Shown piece by piece: positions 1 through 6,669 of a DNA stretch of 64,000 nt (its first letter is position 1; every line of letters starts with the position of its first letter). Both the position numbers and the translations under genes were made by a program. The notes beneath the pieces were generated by a model. That model searched no databases. It was given only the letters and a program-made list of their open reading frames with translations, and had not been told where the DNA came from. The stretch is from assembly GCF_015265475.1 (NCBI RefSeq), contig NZ_CP054493.1, positions 1,302,001 to 1,366,000 on the forward strand, given 5' to 3'. Origin of the DNA: Candidatus Sulfurimonas marisnigri. Its GTDB lineage: Bacteria; Campylobacterota; Campylobacteria; Campylobacterales; Sulfurimonadaceae.

Positions 1-385
1 CACAACTCACACAGTAGTGACCCTCATAAAAATCTTTGTAAATATCACCTTTAGCATACATAACTTCAAAAGCTTTTTGCACACCTTTTTTATGGTCTGA
101 GTCGGTAGTTCTAATAAATTTGTCATAACTTATTTCAAATTCATCCCATAAATTTTTAAAAGTAGCACTTATCTCATCTGCAAACTCTTGAGTAGGTTTG
201 CCATATTTTTGTGCTGACTCTTCAATCTTTTGACCATGTTCATCAGTACCAGTTAAAAAGTATGTATCTTCACCTTTTAATTTCTCATATCTAGTCATTG
301 TATCAGCTATAAATGTAGTATAAGCATGTCCTATGTGAGCTTCGCCGTTCACATAGTATATAGGTGTTGTAATATATTTACTCAA
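1..385 (-). CDS. metG: Methionyl-tRNA synthetase, N-terminal part (runs off the window)
   Basis: Charges tRNA-Met in the cytoplasm. Only the first ~128 residues are inside the window; the gene continues past base 1. The visible protein begins MSKYITTPIYYVNGEAHIGH, the class I Rossmann-fold start with the HIGH motif (AHIGHAYT), followed by the ATP-site segment FLTGTDEHGQK typical of MetRS, and the beginning of the Cys-containing connective peptide (EGHYCVSC) at the window edge. The start is a TTG at 383-385, preceded by an AGAGG ribosome-binding site; no ATG lies in a better place. It is the last gene of a leftward run mobB-fbp-small ORF-metG. The KMSKS motif and C-terminal domain are not visible here. 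Confidence 0.93.
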   Translation of the reverse strand, partial: MSKYITTPIYYVNGEAHIGHAYTTFIADTMTRYEKLKGEDTYFLTGTDEHGQKIEESAQKYGKPTQEFADEISATFKNLWDEFEISYDKFIRTTDSDHKKGVQKAFEVMYAKGDIYKDFYEGHYCVSC

Positions 386-399
386 TTTTTATTCCTCTT

Positions 400-606
400 T
401 TAAAATTCAAATCCGCCAGTATCGCCCTTGGACATACTGTTGTAAACTGACTTTACATAATCAGTTCTTAGCTCACAATTTAAATAGTGTTCACACTTAC
501 TGCAACTATTTAAGTTTTTTTCTTTGTGACAATTCTCAACTTTTACTATCATCTCGTCAAGATGAAATTCAAATCTATCTTTTTCTTTACTATCTATTTT
601 TTGCAT
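400..606 (-). CDS. Small Cys-containing protein of unknown function
   Basis: A 68-residue protein I do not recognise as a named family. It has four cysteines (C26, C35, C38, C44; spacing C-x8-C-x2-C-x5-C), an arrangement that could bind zinc or an Fe-S cluster, which is inference only. No signal peptide or membrane segment is visible. Its start overlaps the last 17 bases of fbp in another frame and its stop lies 14 bases before the metG start, so it sits inside a tightly packed leftward operon (mobB, fbp, this gene, metG). That packing is the main support for it being a real gene. Confidence 0.7.
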   Translation of the reverse strand: MQKIDSKEKDRFEFHLDEMIVKVENCHKEKNLNSCSKCEHYLNCELRTDYVKSVYNSMSKGDTGGFEF

Positions 607-1432
607 AAACTTCTTTTACTCTTGCTATTTCATATTTAGACCCAAAAAAACATGCCGAAGTTTCATGAATACCTTTATGTGAAAGTGTCATTAAGTCCAC
701 ATGTCCGTTCGTAGCCTCTCCACCAGCAATTTTATAAATAAAAGCAAAAGGAAACACCTCAAAAAGTTTACGAAGTTTACCTTCTGGTTTATCAGCAGTA
801 CCTGGATAGCTGAAAAGTCCTCCACCTTTAAGTAAAAGTTGGTGTAAATCAGGAACCATTCCACCAGAATATCTTAAACGGTAACCCTCTGAAAAGAAGC
901 TATCAACTAGTTCTTTATGATATGGTTCCCAATTTTGCTGAGTCCCACCAGGTGCATTTAGATTTCCTTTTTCTTTCAATCTAATCTCTTTAACAAACTC
1001 AAACTCACCATCTTGAAGTAGGTGAAGTTTAGTTTTATGATGAGCAAATACCATCTCTACACGAGGACCAAACACAACATAACAAGCGGCAACCATGTTT
1101 TTTGCACCAAAAGCATTTTCATAAATACCAAAAATTGAACCAACACTAAGGTTTACATCTATAAGTGATGAACCATCTAGAGGATCATAAGCAATATAAT
1201 ATTTACCAGCTTTATGCATTGGCATCTCATGCTCTTTTTCTTCACTCGCTATTGTGTGAATTGAAGCTACGTGAGAGAATTCTTCTTCAATAATCATGTC
1301 ACACTTAATATCAAGCTGAAGCTGGGTCTCTCCAGAACTATTCTCTTGTTGTGAGTAACCTATGTCTTTAGTATCTATCGCTATCTTAATTCTTTTTGCT
1401 GTTCTTTGAATTGCCTCAAATATATCAGTCAT
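590..1432 (-). CDS. fbp: Fructose-1,6-bisphosphatase, class I
   Basis: Hydrolyses fructose 1,6-bisphosphate to fructose 6-phosphate plus phosphate, the committed gluconeogenic step needed by an autotroph. The protein (280 residues) carries the metal-binding segment [20 protein letters not shown] (the DPLDGS signature), the upstream Glu pair in SEEKE, and the later substrate region [13 protein letters not shown] and GGLFSYP, all in class I order. A longer reading frame reaches 1468, but the start at 1432 is chosen because it has a GAGG ribosome-binding site about 9 bases upstream and gives the usual N-terminus MTDIFEAIQ. It begins six bases after the mobB stop, so it is probably co-transcribed. 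Length is slightly below the usual ~330 residues but close to other epsilonproteobacterial forms. Confidence 0.95.
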   Translation of the reverse strand: MTDIFEAIQRTAKRIKIAIDTKDIGYSQQENSSGETQLQLDIKCDMIIEEEFSHVASIHTIASEEKEHEMPMHKAGKYYIAYDPLDGSSLIDVNLSVGSIFGIYENAFGAKNMVAACYVVFGPRVEMVFAHHKTKLHLLQDGEFEFVKEIRLKEKGNLNAPGGTQQNWEPYHKELVDSFFSEGYRLRYSGGMVPDLHQLLLKGGGLFSYPGTADKPEGKLRKLFEVFPFAFIYKIAGGEATNGHVDLMTLSHKGIHETSACFFGSKYEIARVKEVYAKNR

Positions 1433-1437
1433 CTGTT

Positions 1438-1941
1438 TTACACCTCTTTTGCATTTTTTAGTATCCAAGATATCACATTTTCACAATTGTTTATATCTAG
1501 GATCTCTATATTATCTGGTAAACTATAATTTTTAATATCTACACTATTATCTGTAGCAAGTGCATCCATATATGGAAAATAGTCACTATCTAAAGAACCT
1601 CTAAACACACTAATTCTAGGAAGAGGTAGATTTTTAAGCCCTTCAACTAACAGTATATCAAATTTATCAAATAGCCTAATCATTTCATCTAGCTCTTTTT
1701 GTCGTTGTGAGAAATAAGTTGTGCGATTAGGTGAAGTAACTATAACCTCTGCGCCTGCATCACTGAACTTATAACTATCTTTTCCTTCAACATCAAAACG
1801 GGCTTTATCTTTAGGATCATGCTTAATAATAGCAACCTCTTTCCCATATTCATGGATAAGTTTTCTAGCTACTTTTAATATAAGTGTAGTTTTACCACTA
1901 TTGGATGGACCTGTAAACGCAACTGCTAATCTTTTGCTCAA
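1438..1941 (-). CDS. mobB: Molybdopterin-guanine dinucleotide biosynthesis adapter protein MobB
   Basis: A GTP-binding helper of MobA in forming the bis-MGD cofactor used by molybdenum or tungsten enzymes such as periplasmic nitrate reductase and formate dehydrogenase. The 167-residue protein opens with the P-loop [10 protein letters not shown] (residues ~11-20), followed by the MobB-typical IIKHDPKD segment, the [12 protein letters not shown] motif and [14 protein letters not shown], the family's hallmark E-G-x-K sequence. The start is TTG (1939-1941) with a weak purine-rich site ahead, so a different start is possible. It is the first gene of the leftward operon mobB-fbp-small ORF-metG and is divergent from the lipoprotein gene at 2038. 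Confidence 0.92.
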   Translation of the reverse strand: MSKRLAVAFTGPSNSGKTTLILKVARKLIHEYGKEVAIIKHDPKDKARFDVEGKDSYKFSDAGAEVIVTSPNRTTYFSQRQKELDEMIRLFDKFDILLVEGLKNLPLPRISVFRGSLDSDYFPYMDALATDNSVDIKNYSLPDNIEILDINNCENVISWILKNAKEV

Positions 1942-2037
1942 GTTATATCTTTATTTAAATTTTAAGTGATTATACAAAATAGTCATTAAAAGCTTGTTTA
2001 ATAAGATATAATTCTCGCATTATTTATAGGAACTTCA

Positions 2038-2508
2038 ATGAAATCTTTTTTTTTATTTTTTATTTTTTTAATACTATTGGCAGGTTGTTCAAATAAAAAT
2101 GCTTTTAAAGACTTTAAGATGAGTAAAGAACAGGAACTAAGTGTATCAAGCTTACAAAGTAGTAAGGTTGTTTCTGACAAAGGAGAGATTAGTGGTGTAT
2201 TTTCTGCTATATACCTAAATGATGTTTATCCAGAGTTATATAACGATAATGATTACTTTTTTGTCTACATGTATGTAAAAAAATCTCCACAACATGAACC
2301 AAACTTAAAACTAAATTCTAAGCCACCTGTTAAATTGCAGGAGTTACCAAAAGATAATAAATTTTCTCATCTGGCCTTAACAAAAAGTGATTGGAATAGA
2401 TATTATATTGCCACTTTTTCAAAAGACAATAATGATAGTATTAGCCTTGTTTTCGAAAGCGGTCAGTCATCTTCGGCTGTGTTAAAATATCAAAAAGGTG
2501 AGCAATAG
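2038..2508 (+). CDS. Small lipoprotein of unknown function
   Basis: A 156-residue exported lipoprotein. Residues 1-17 form a signal peptide (Lys, then a Phe/Leu/Ile-rich core) ending in the lipobox LLAGC, so Cys17 is the likely lipidated residue. The rest is hydrophilic with no domain I recognise. An AGGA site lies 6 bases before the ATG. The gene stands alone on the plus strand between leftward genes. Its last 68 bases overlap the 3' end of the lytic transglycosylase gene on the other strand, a tail-to-tail overlap. Confidence 0.8.
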   Translation: MKSFFLFFIFLILLAGCSNKNAFKDFKMSKEQELSVSSLQSSKVVSDKGEISGVFSAIYLNDVYPELYNDNDYFFVYMYVKKSPQHEPNLKLNSKPPVKLQELPKDNKFSHLALTKSDWNRYYIATFSKDNNDSISLVFESGQSSSAVLKYQKGEQ

Positions 2509-4066
2509 ATATCTCATCACCCATAACTTTTTTATACATTACATAGTTGGCTAAAACTCTTTTACCATATTCTCTGCTTTCACTATTAGACATCATTTCC
2601 ATACTTAAAAAAGGTTCGTACTCACCTTTACTAAAATTGCCTTTTAGCAGATGCTTTTTAAAAAAACCCATGCCTCCATTATATGCATATGCCATAAATA
2701 AAGGGTGATATAATGATTTTTGCATCCATTTTATATGTGCTCTGGAATACCTAATATTATTTTTTGGAATAAACATCTCATCATAGTTTTTAATTGGTTC
2801 TTTAATACGCTTGCTAATATCGTCAGTTACAAAAGGCATTATTTGCATGAGTCCTAGTGCGTATGAGCGGGATAGGGCAGATGGAATCATATTACTCTCT
2901 TGCCTCATAAGTGCATAGACTAAAGCTTTAGAATCTAAACTTAAACCTTTAAGGTGTTTATCGTACGGCATCATATAGCCATGCATATTATGTTGATTTG
3001 CTTTTTGGATAATAAGGGCTTGAACAGGTAACATTTCTTTTTGTTTGTAGAGTTTTGCAAGGTTAAAAAGTTCATCTTTTTCTGTACTTTTTATCTCTTT
3101 TAATATTTTATTCCATTCAAATGGATCCAATAAACTTTTTTTTGAAACTTCACCGTTTGTCTCAAGTGAACTAAAGTAATTTTTAAAATCTACACTCATT
3201 TTTTCTCGTGCAAAAAGAGTATATATATTAATATCCATACTCAAAAGCAGCTTATTTAAGTAATCTTTATGTTTTGTAATTTTATATAGCCAGAAGTTAT
3301 TTTTATCTACATCAATTTTATATTTGGCTTGTGAACGGGAGAGTTTAAAATACTTTATAGCATAATCTTTCTCTGAATGTCTTAGACTGTTTAGTGCTAA
3401 AAAAAAGTTACTTTTAGAGTTTAATTTTTGACCATCAATATAAAATAAAGATTGCTGAAGCTTGTCAAGTTTATCATCATGTATAACTGTTTTAATAAAC
3501 TGTGAAATTCTCCAAGATGATGTAAGTGAATCTAAAAATTCTTTATTTAGTTGCATATTTAAATATTTTCTTCTATACCTGTATCCAGTGTTGTTAAATA
3601 GAGTCAATATTGTATCAGCGTCGTATGACTTGTAATTTTTTGCTAAGTGTTTTTCATTTAAAATATTTAAAATTTTTACTTTTGGCTTTGATTTTAATCT
3701 TTTTGTTAGAACATTTCTTTGATAGTTTGTGTATTTAAGAGCCTTGTATGGAGAGAAAGCAAGTTCCAAACACTCGCTATCTTTTATTTTAAAAAGGTTG
3801 GATTTCTTTTTACAAGAGATTTTTTTCTTAATCTCTTGATTTTTGGTTTTTTTAGAATAAGCGTATAATAGTTTATTATTTTTTTTATTATTTACCTGCT
3901 GGTATGCTTTGTCAGCTTCACTTGAATTAATATTTTGCTTTAAATATTGCCAAATCATAAAGTCTTTAGCACGGCTTGCCGGCTTAGAATCGATGTCATT
4001 AAGTGTTATCTCAGCACTACTACATGTAAAGATTAAAAGTAGTACTAAAAAAAACTTTATAATCAT
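2441..4066 (-). CDS. slt: Soluble lytic murein transglycosylase (Slt family)
   Basis: A periplasmic enzyme that cleaves the MurNAc-GlcNAc bond of peptidoglycan with formation of 1,6-anhydro-MurNAc. A signal peptide (MIIKFFLVLLLIFTCSSA) is followed by a long helical region, as in the superhelical Slt70 domain, and a C-terminal family 1 SLT domain with the catalytic Glu in ALMRQESN (about residue 390), the S-x-x-G-L-M-Q-I-M-P motif, and AYNGGMG. The frame is open to a TTG at 4087, but the ATG at 4066, four bases after the yggT stop, gives a normal signal peptide. No strong ribosome-binding site is visible at either, so translational coupling is likely. The 3' end runs into the convergent lipoprotein gene. 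About 541 residues, somewhat shorter than E. coli Slt70. Confidence 0.9.
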   Translation of the reverse strand: MIIKFFLVLLLIFTCSSAEITLNDIDSKPASRAKDFMIWQYLKQNINSSEADKAYQQVNNKKNNKLLYAYSKKTKNQEIKKKISCKKKSNLFKIKDSECLELAFSPYKALKYTNYQRNVLTKRLKSKPKVKILNILNEKHLAKNYKSYDADTILTLFNNTGYRYRRKYLNMQLNKEFLDSLTSSWRISQFIKTVIHDDKLDKLQQSLFYIDGQKLNSKSNFFLALNSLRHSEKDYAIKYFKLSRSQAKYKIDVDKNNFWLYKITKHKDYLNKLLLSMDINIYTLFAREKMSVDFKNYFSSLETNGEVSKKSLLDPFEWNKILKEIKSTEKDELFNLAKLYKQKEMLPVQALIIQKANQHNMHGYMMPYDKHLKGLSLDSKALVYALMRQESNMIPSALSRSYALGLMQIMPFVTDDISKRIKEPIKNYDEMFIPKNNIRYSRAHIKWMQKSLYHPLFMAYAYNGGMGFFKKHLLKGNFSKGEYEPFLSMEMMSNSESREYGKRVLANYVMYKKVMGDEISIAHLFDILTQPKMTDRFRKQG

Positions 4067-4070
4067 AATT

Positions 4071-4367
4071 TTATAAGAGTTTAGCAATTACGCTGAAAAG
4101 TAAATTTAGAAGAATTATTCCAACCTGCAAGCCTACAATAATAACAAGTGGTGCCAAGTCCAAGCCATTAAAGTTTGTTCGAATAAATCTTCTTACAAAA
4201 TTATATGCTGGTTTAGTTATTCTGCTTAAAAATTGAACTATTGGATTATATGGGTCAGGATTTACAAAACTAAGTAATGCTGCAATTATTACAACCCATA
4301 TATAAACTTCTATTAAACCAGTAAAAAGTCCGCCCAGTTTTAAAAATGCAATTCCTAAATCACTCAT
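4071..4367 (-). CDS. YggT family inner-membrane protein
   Basis: A 98-residue integral membrane protein with two hydrophobic blocks: residues ~20-35 ([15 protein letters not shown]) and ~72-95 ([20 protein letters not shown]). The linker has the YggT hallmark pattern of N-P plus a conserved F-R-R segment ([20 protein letters not shown], then FVRRFIRT). The family's role is uncertain; in other bacteria members have been linked to membrane integrity, osmotic stress and cell shape. The start ATG shares four bases with the gltX stop (ATGA overlap), and the lytic transglycosylase begins four bases after its stop, so gltX-yggT-slt is one transcription unit. Confidence 0.9.
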   Translation of the reverse strand: MSDLGIAFLKLGGLFTGLIEVYIWVVIIAALLSFVNPDPYNPIVQFLSRITKPAYNFVRRFIRTNFNGLDLAPLVIIVGLQVGIILLNLLFSVIAKLL

Positions 4368-5662
4368 TTAACGATCTCCCCTATATAGTTTTTAATATAC
4401 TTATATATCTCAGCAACATCTGGACCATGTCCGGCACCTGTTAAAATAAAACGAAGAGGTTTAAAAAAATCTTTTCCTTTGAGACCTGACTCTTTCATAA
4501 TATAGTTCTTAAAATCACCGTATTCTTCAAAGTAGGGTGAATTTTTAATAGTCTCTATCATTATTTTAGCTGAGTCTGCAAACTCGTCTGGAATTATTTT
4601 GTCAGCAAAAATAGGCTCTATTTTAGATCTCAATTCTTTAGTTGTTCCTGCTTCTTCTAAGTAAACTCTTGCAAGTTCACCTATTTCATTATCAGCAAAA
4701 CCCATATATCTTGACAGCTCTTTAGCGTCAAGATTTTTAAGATGCTCTCTATTTATATGTTTTAGCATGTCAATATCAAAGCGAGCAGGGGATTTAGATA
4801 TTTTTTCCAAATCAAACCAATCAATTGCTTCGCTTATATTAAAAATTTCTTTAGGTGGTTTATTTCCTATTAATATTAAGTAGTTTGCAATAGCATCTGG
4901 TAGATACCCCTCTTCAAGAAGCCATTTAACACTTGACGCATCATCTCTTTTACTCATTTTTTTACCACTATCATTTAAAATAATAGGCAAGTGAGCATAC
5001 TCGATCTCTTTCTCATAAGCAAGTGAATTTCTAATTAAAGCTTGTTTTGGTGTATTGCTCATATGGTCTTCACCGCGAATAACAAGAGATATATCACTTA
5101 ACATATCATCAACGGCACAAGCAAAGTTATAAGTAGGTGTTTTGTCTTGCCTCATTATAATAAAGCTGTCAACATCTTTTGGCTCAAAACTAACATCACC
5201 CTTTATATAATCCTTAATAACTATTGTTTCATCTGGTTTTTTAATTCTAATAGTGAATGGATTCATATTATCTATTACAAGTTCGTCAGGTAAGTTTCTA
5301 CATGCATCATCATATCTGTATGCTTTTTTTTCCTCTTTAGCTTCATCACGCTTTTTATCAAGCCAATCTGAAGAACAAAAACAGCTAAACGCTTTTTTAT
5401 TATGAATCAACTGAAGAGCCATTGCAGTATGGAAACGTACATTTTCACTCTGATAAATCACTTGAGAATACTCTATACCGAACAGAGATAACAAATCAAG
5501 TATCTCTTTATCTTTGCCATCTATATTGCGCTCTTTATCTGTGTCTTCAATTCTAACAATTAGCTCTTCATTTCTTTGTTTTGACACAATGTAGTTAAAT
5601 AAAGCAACTCTAAGGTTACCTATGTGCATATCACCAGTCGGACTAGGCGCAAATCTTAACAT
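4364..5662 (-). CDS. gltX: Glutamyl-tRNA synthetase (short epsilonproteobacterial form)
   Basis: Class I synthetase that attaches glutamate to tRNA-Glu and/or tRNA-Gln. The 432-residue protein starts [20 protein letters not shown], containing the HIGH-type motif HIGN. It has the tRNA acceptor-binding segment [14 protein letters not shown] and the KMSK-type loop [11 protein letters not shown] at about residue 240. Many Campylobacterota carry two GluRS paralogs; from memory, the shorter one (about 430-440 residues, H. pylori GltX2-like) charges tRNA-Gln with Glu for later amidation by GatCAB. Length and N-terminus suggest this could be that form, but specificity cannot be read directly. A region of 430 bases without a clear gene lies upstream. 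Confidence 0.94.
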   Translation of the reverse strand: MLRFAPSPTGDMHIGNLRVALFNYIVSKQRNEELIVRIEDTDKERNIDGKDKEILDLLSLFGIEYSQVIYQSENVRFHTAMALQLIHNKKAFSCFCSSDWLDKKRDEAKEEKKAYRYDDACRNLPDELVIDNMNPFTIRIKKPDETIVIKDYIKGDVSFEPKDVDSFIIMRQDKTPTYNFACAVDDMLSDISLVIRGEDHMSNTPKQALIRNSLAYEKEIEYAHLPIILNDSGKKMSKRDDASSVKWLLEEGYLPDAIANYLILIGNKPPKEIFNISEAIDWFDLEKISKSPARFDIDMLKHINREHLKNLDAKELSRYMGFADNEIGELARVYLEEAGTTKELRSKIEPIFADKIIPDEFADSAKIMIETIKNSPYFEEYGDFKNYIMKESGLKGKDFFKPLRFILTGAGHGPDVAEIYKYIKNYIGEIVK

Positions 5663-6093
5663 TAAAAATCCTAAAAATTATTTTTGTGATTTTATCTTAT
5701 TTTACCTAATAGTTACATTTGTAAAAGTTTTGCTTTTGATTGTTATGAAAAAAGAAGTGGTGCCCCAGAGGAGAGGGTCACTACTCAAAACAGCCTCCTT
5801 ATAACAGGGCTCTTATTTGACATAGATAACCTCATTCCACTACCGTTTATTCCTGGTTTTGCTTGTTTGAACTCTCGTCATATTTTTATGGTGATGTTCT
5901 AAAGAGAAGAACTTTTCAACTGCTTCTTAGCAGCAACAAACTAACTCTATTTTTTAAATAAACATCTTTTTACAAAGCTAATCTTTACATAAAAGGAACC
6001 TTGCTTGCCTGGTTTAACAACCTTTAAAATAGGTCTTTAAGGGAATTTACAATAAGATTATGCACTAAAAATCCTAAAGGAAAAAACAAATTT
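5663..6093. other. Intergenic stretch, no gene recognised
   Basis: About 430 bases between gltX (leftward) and the tandem-RHH gene (rightward), so it must hold both promoters. The largest open frame is short (ending near 5804), overlaps gltX and has no family resemblance. A short stretch near 5759-5790 is more G/C-rich than its surroundings and superficially resembles a tRNA 3' end on the minus strand, but no T-loop or cloverleaf can be drawn. An AAAGGA ribosome-binding site for the downstream gene lies near 6078. Confidence 0.5.
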
Positions 6094-6486
6094 ATGGATA
6101 CAGCTATTAATATAAAATTTAAAGTAACACCATCACAAAAAGAAACGATTGATTTAAGGATGTCAGAAAATGGATTTGATGAAATCTATGCATATTTAAA
6201 AGTAGTAGCACTAAAAACACAAACATTTAGTGTTACATCTGCAGGTTCATCAACAGAAGAAGCATCTGTTGAACTTGGATTTAAAGTGACAGAATCACAA
6301 AAAACTAAAATAGAAGAAAACATGAAAGAGAGTGGTTGCGTAGATCTTACTACTTATCTAGTATATGTTGCATTGCATGCAGTTGTAACAGCAGTGGTAG
6401 AAGTACGATCAACTGGAAGTTTAGATGAAATGCTAAAGCGTATTACTGATAGTCGTAACCCATCGAAGAGAAAAAGGTTGTTTTAA
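6094..6486 (+). CDS. Tandem ribbon-helix-helix-like protein (two repeats in one chain)
   Basis: A 130-residue protein built from two copies of the same unit: residues 5-40 and 59-94, offset by 54, with about 16 of 36 positions identical (F-K-V-T-x-S-Q-K, then I, M, E, G, Y-L and V-A-L in register). Each copy has a short beta-like strand followed by two helices, the layout of RHH DNA-binding proteins and of MobC-like plasmid mobilisation proteins (F-K-V-T-x-x-x-K start). Since RHH folds normally dimerise, one chain could be a built-in pseudo-dimer; this is inference. The basic tail RNPSKRKRLF could contact DNA. An AAAGGA site lies about 11 bases upstream. It precedes the large AAA+ gene by 183 bases on the same strand, so a regulator or adaptor role for that gene is plausible but unproven. 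Confidence 0.65.
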   Translation: MDTAINIKFKVTPSQKETIDLRMSENGFDEIYAYLKVVALKTQTFSVTSAGSSTEEASVELGFKVTESQKTKIEENMKESGCVDLTTYLVYVALHAVVTAVVEVRSTGSLDEMLKRITDSRNPSKRKRLF

Positions 6487-6669
6487 CTTCGATTTCATCA
6501 GTATATATAATTTTTTTCCTATTTTTATTATAGCTTCATACTCTACTTTCATCTTTCTGAAATATTTTCTTACTGCTACATTTGATACTACACAATTAAG
6601 ATAGAAAAGCTAGAATTCACCATATAGAATATATATATAAAATAATTCAAAACTATTAAGAGCAAAAAT

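Noticed and set aside
5755-5800. Stretch resembling a tRNA 3' end (TGGTGCCCC...) before the RHH gene
   Set aside because: No T-loop sequence, no cloverleaf and no matching acceptor strand could be drawn.
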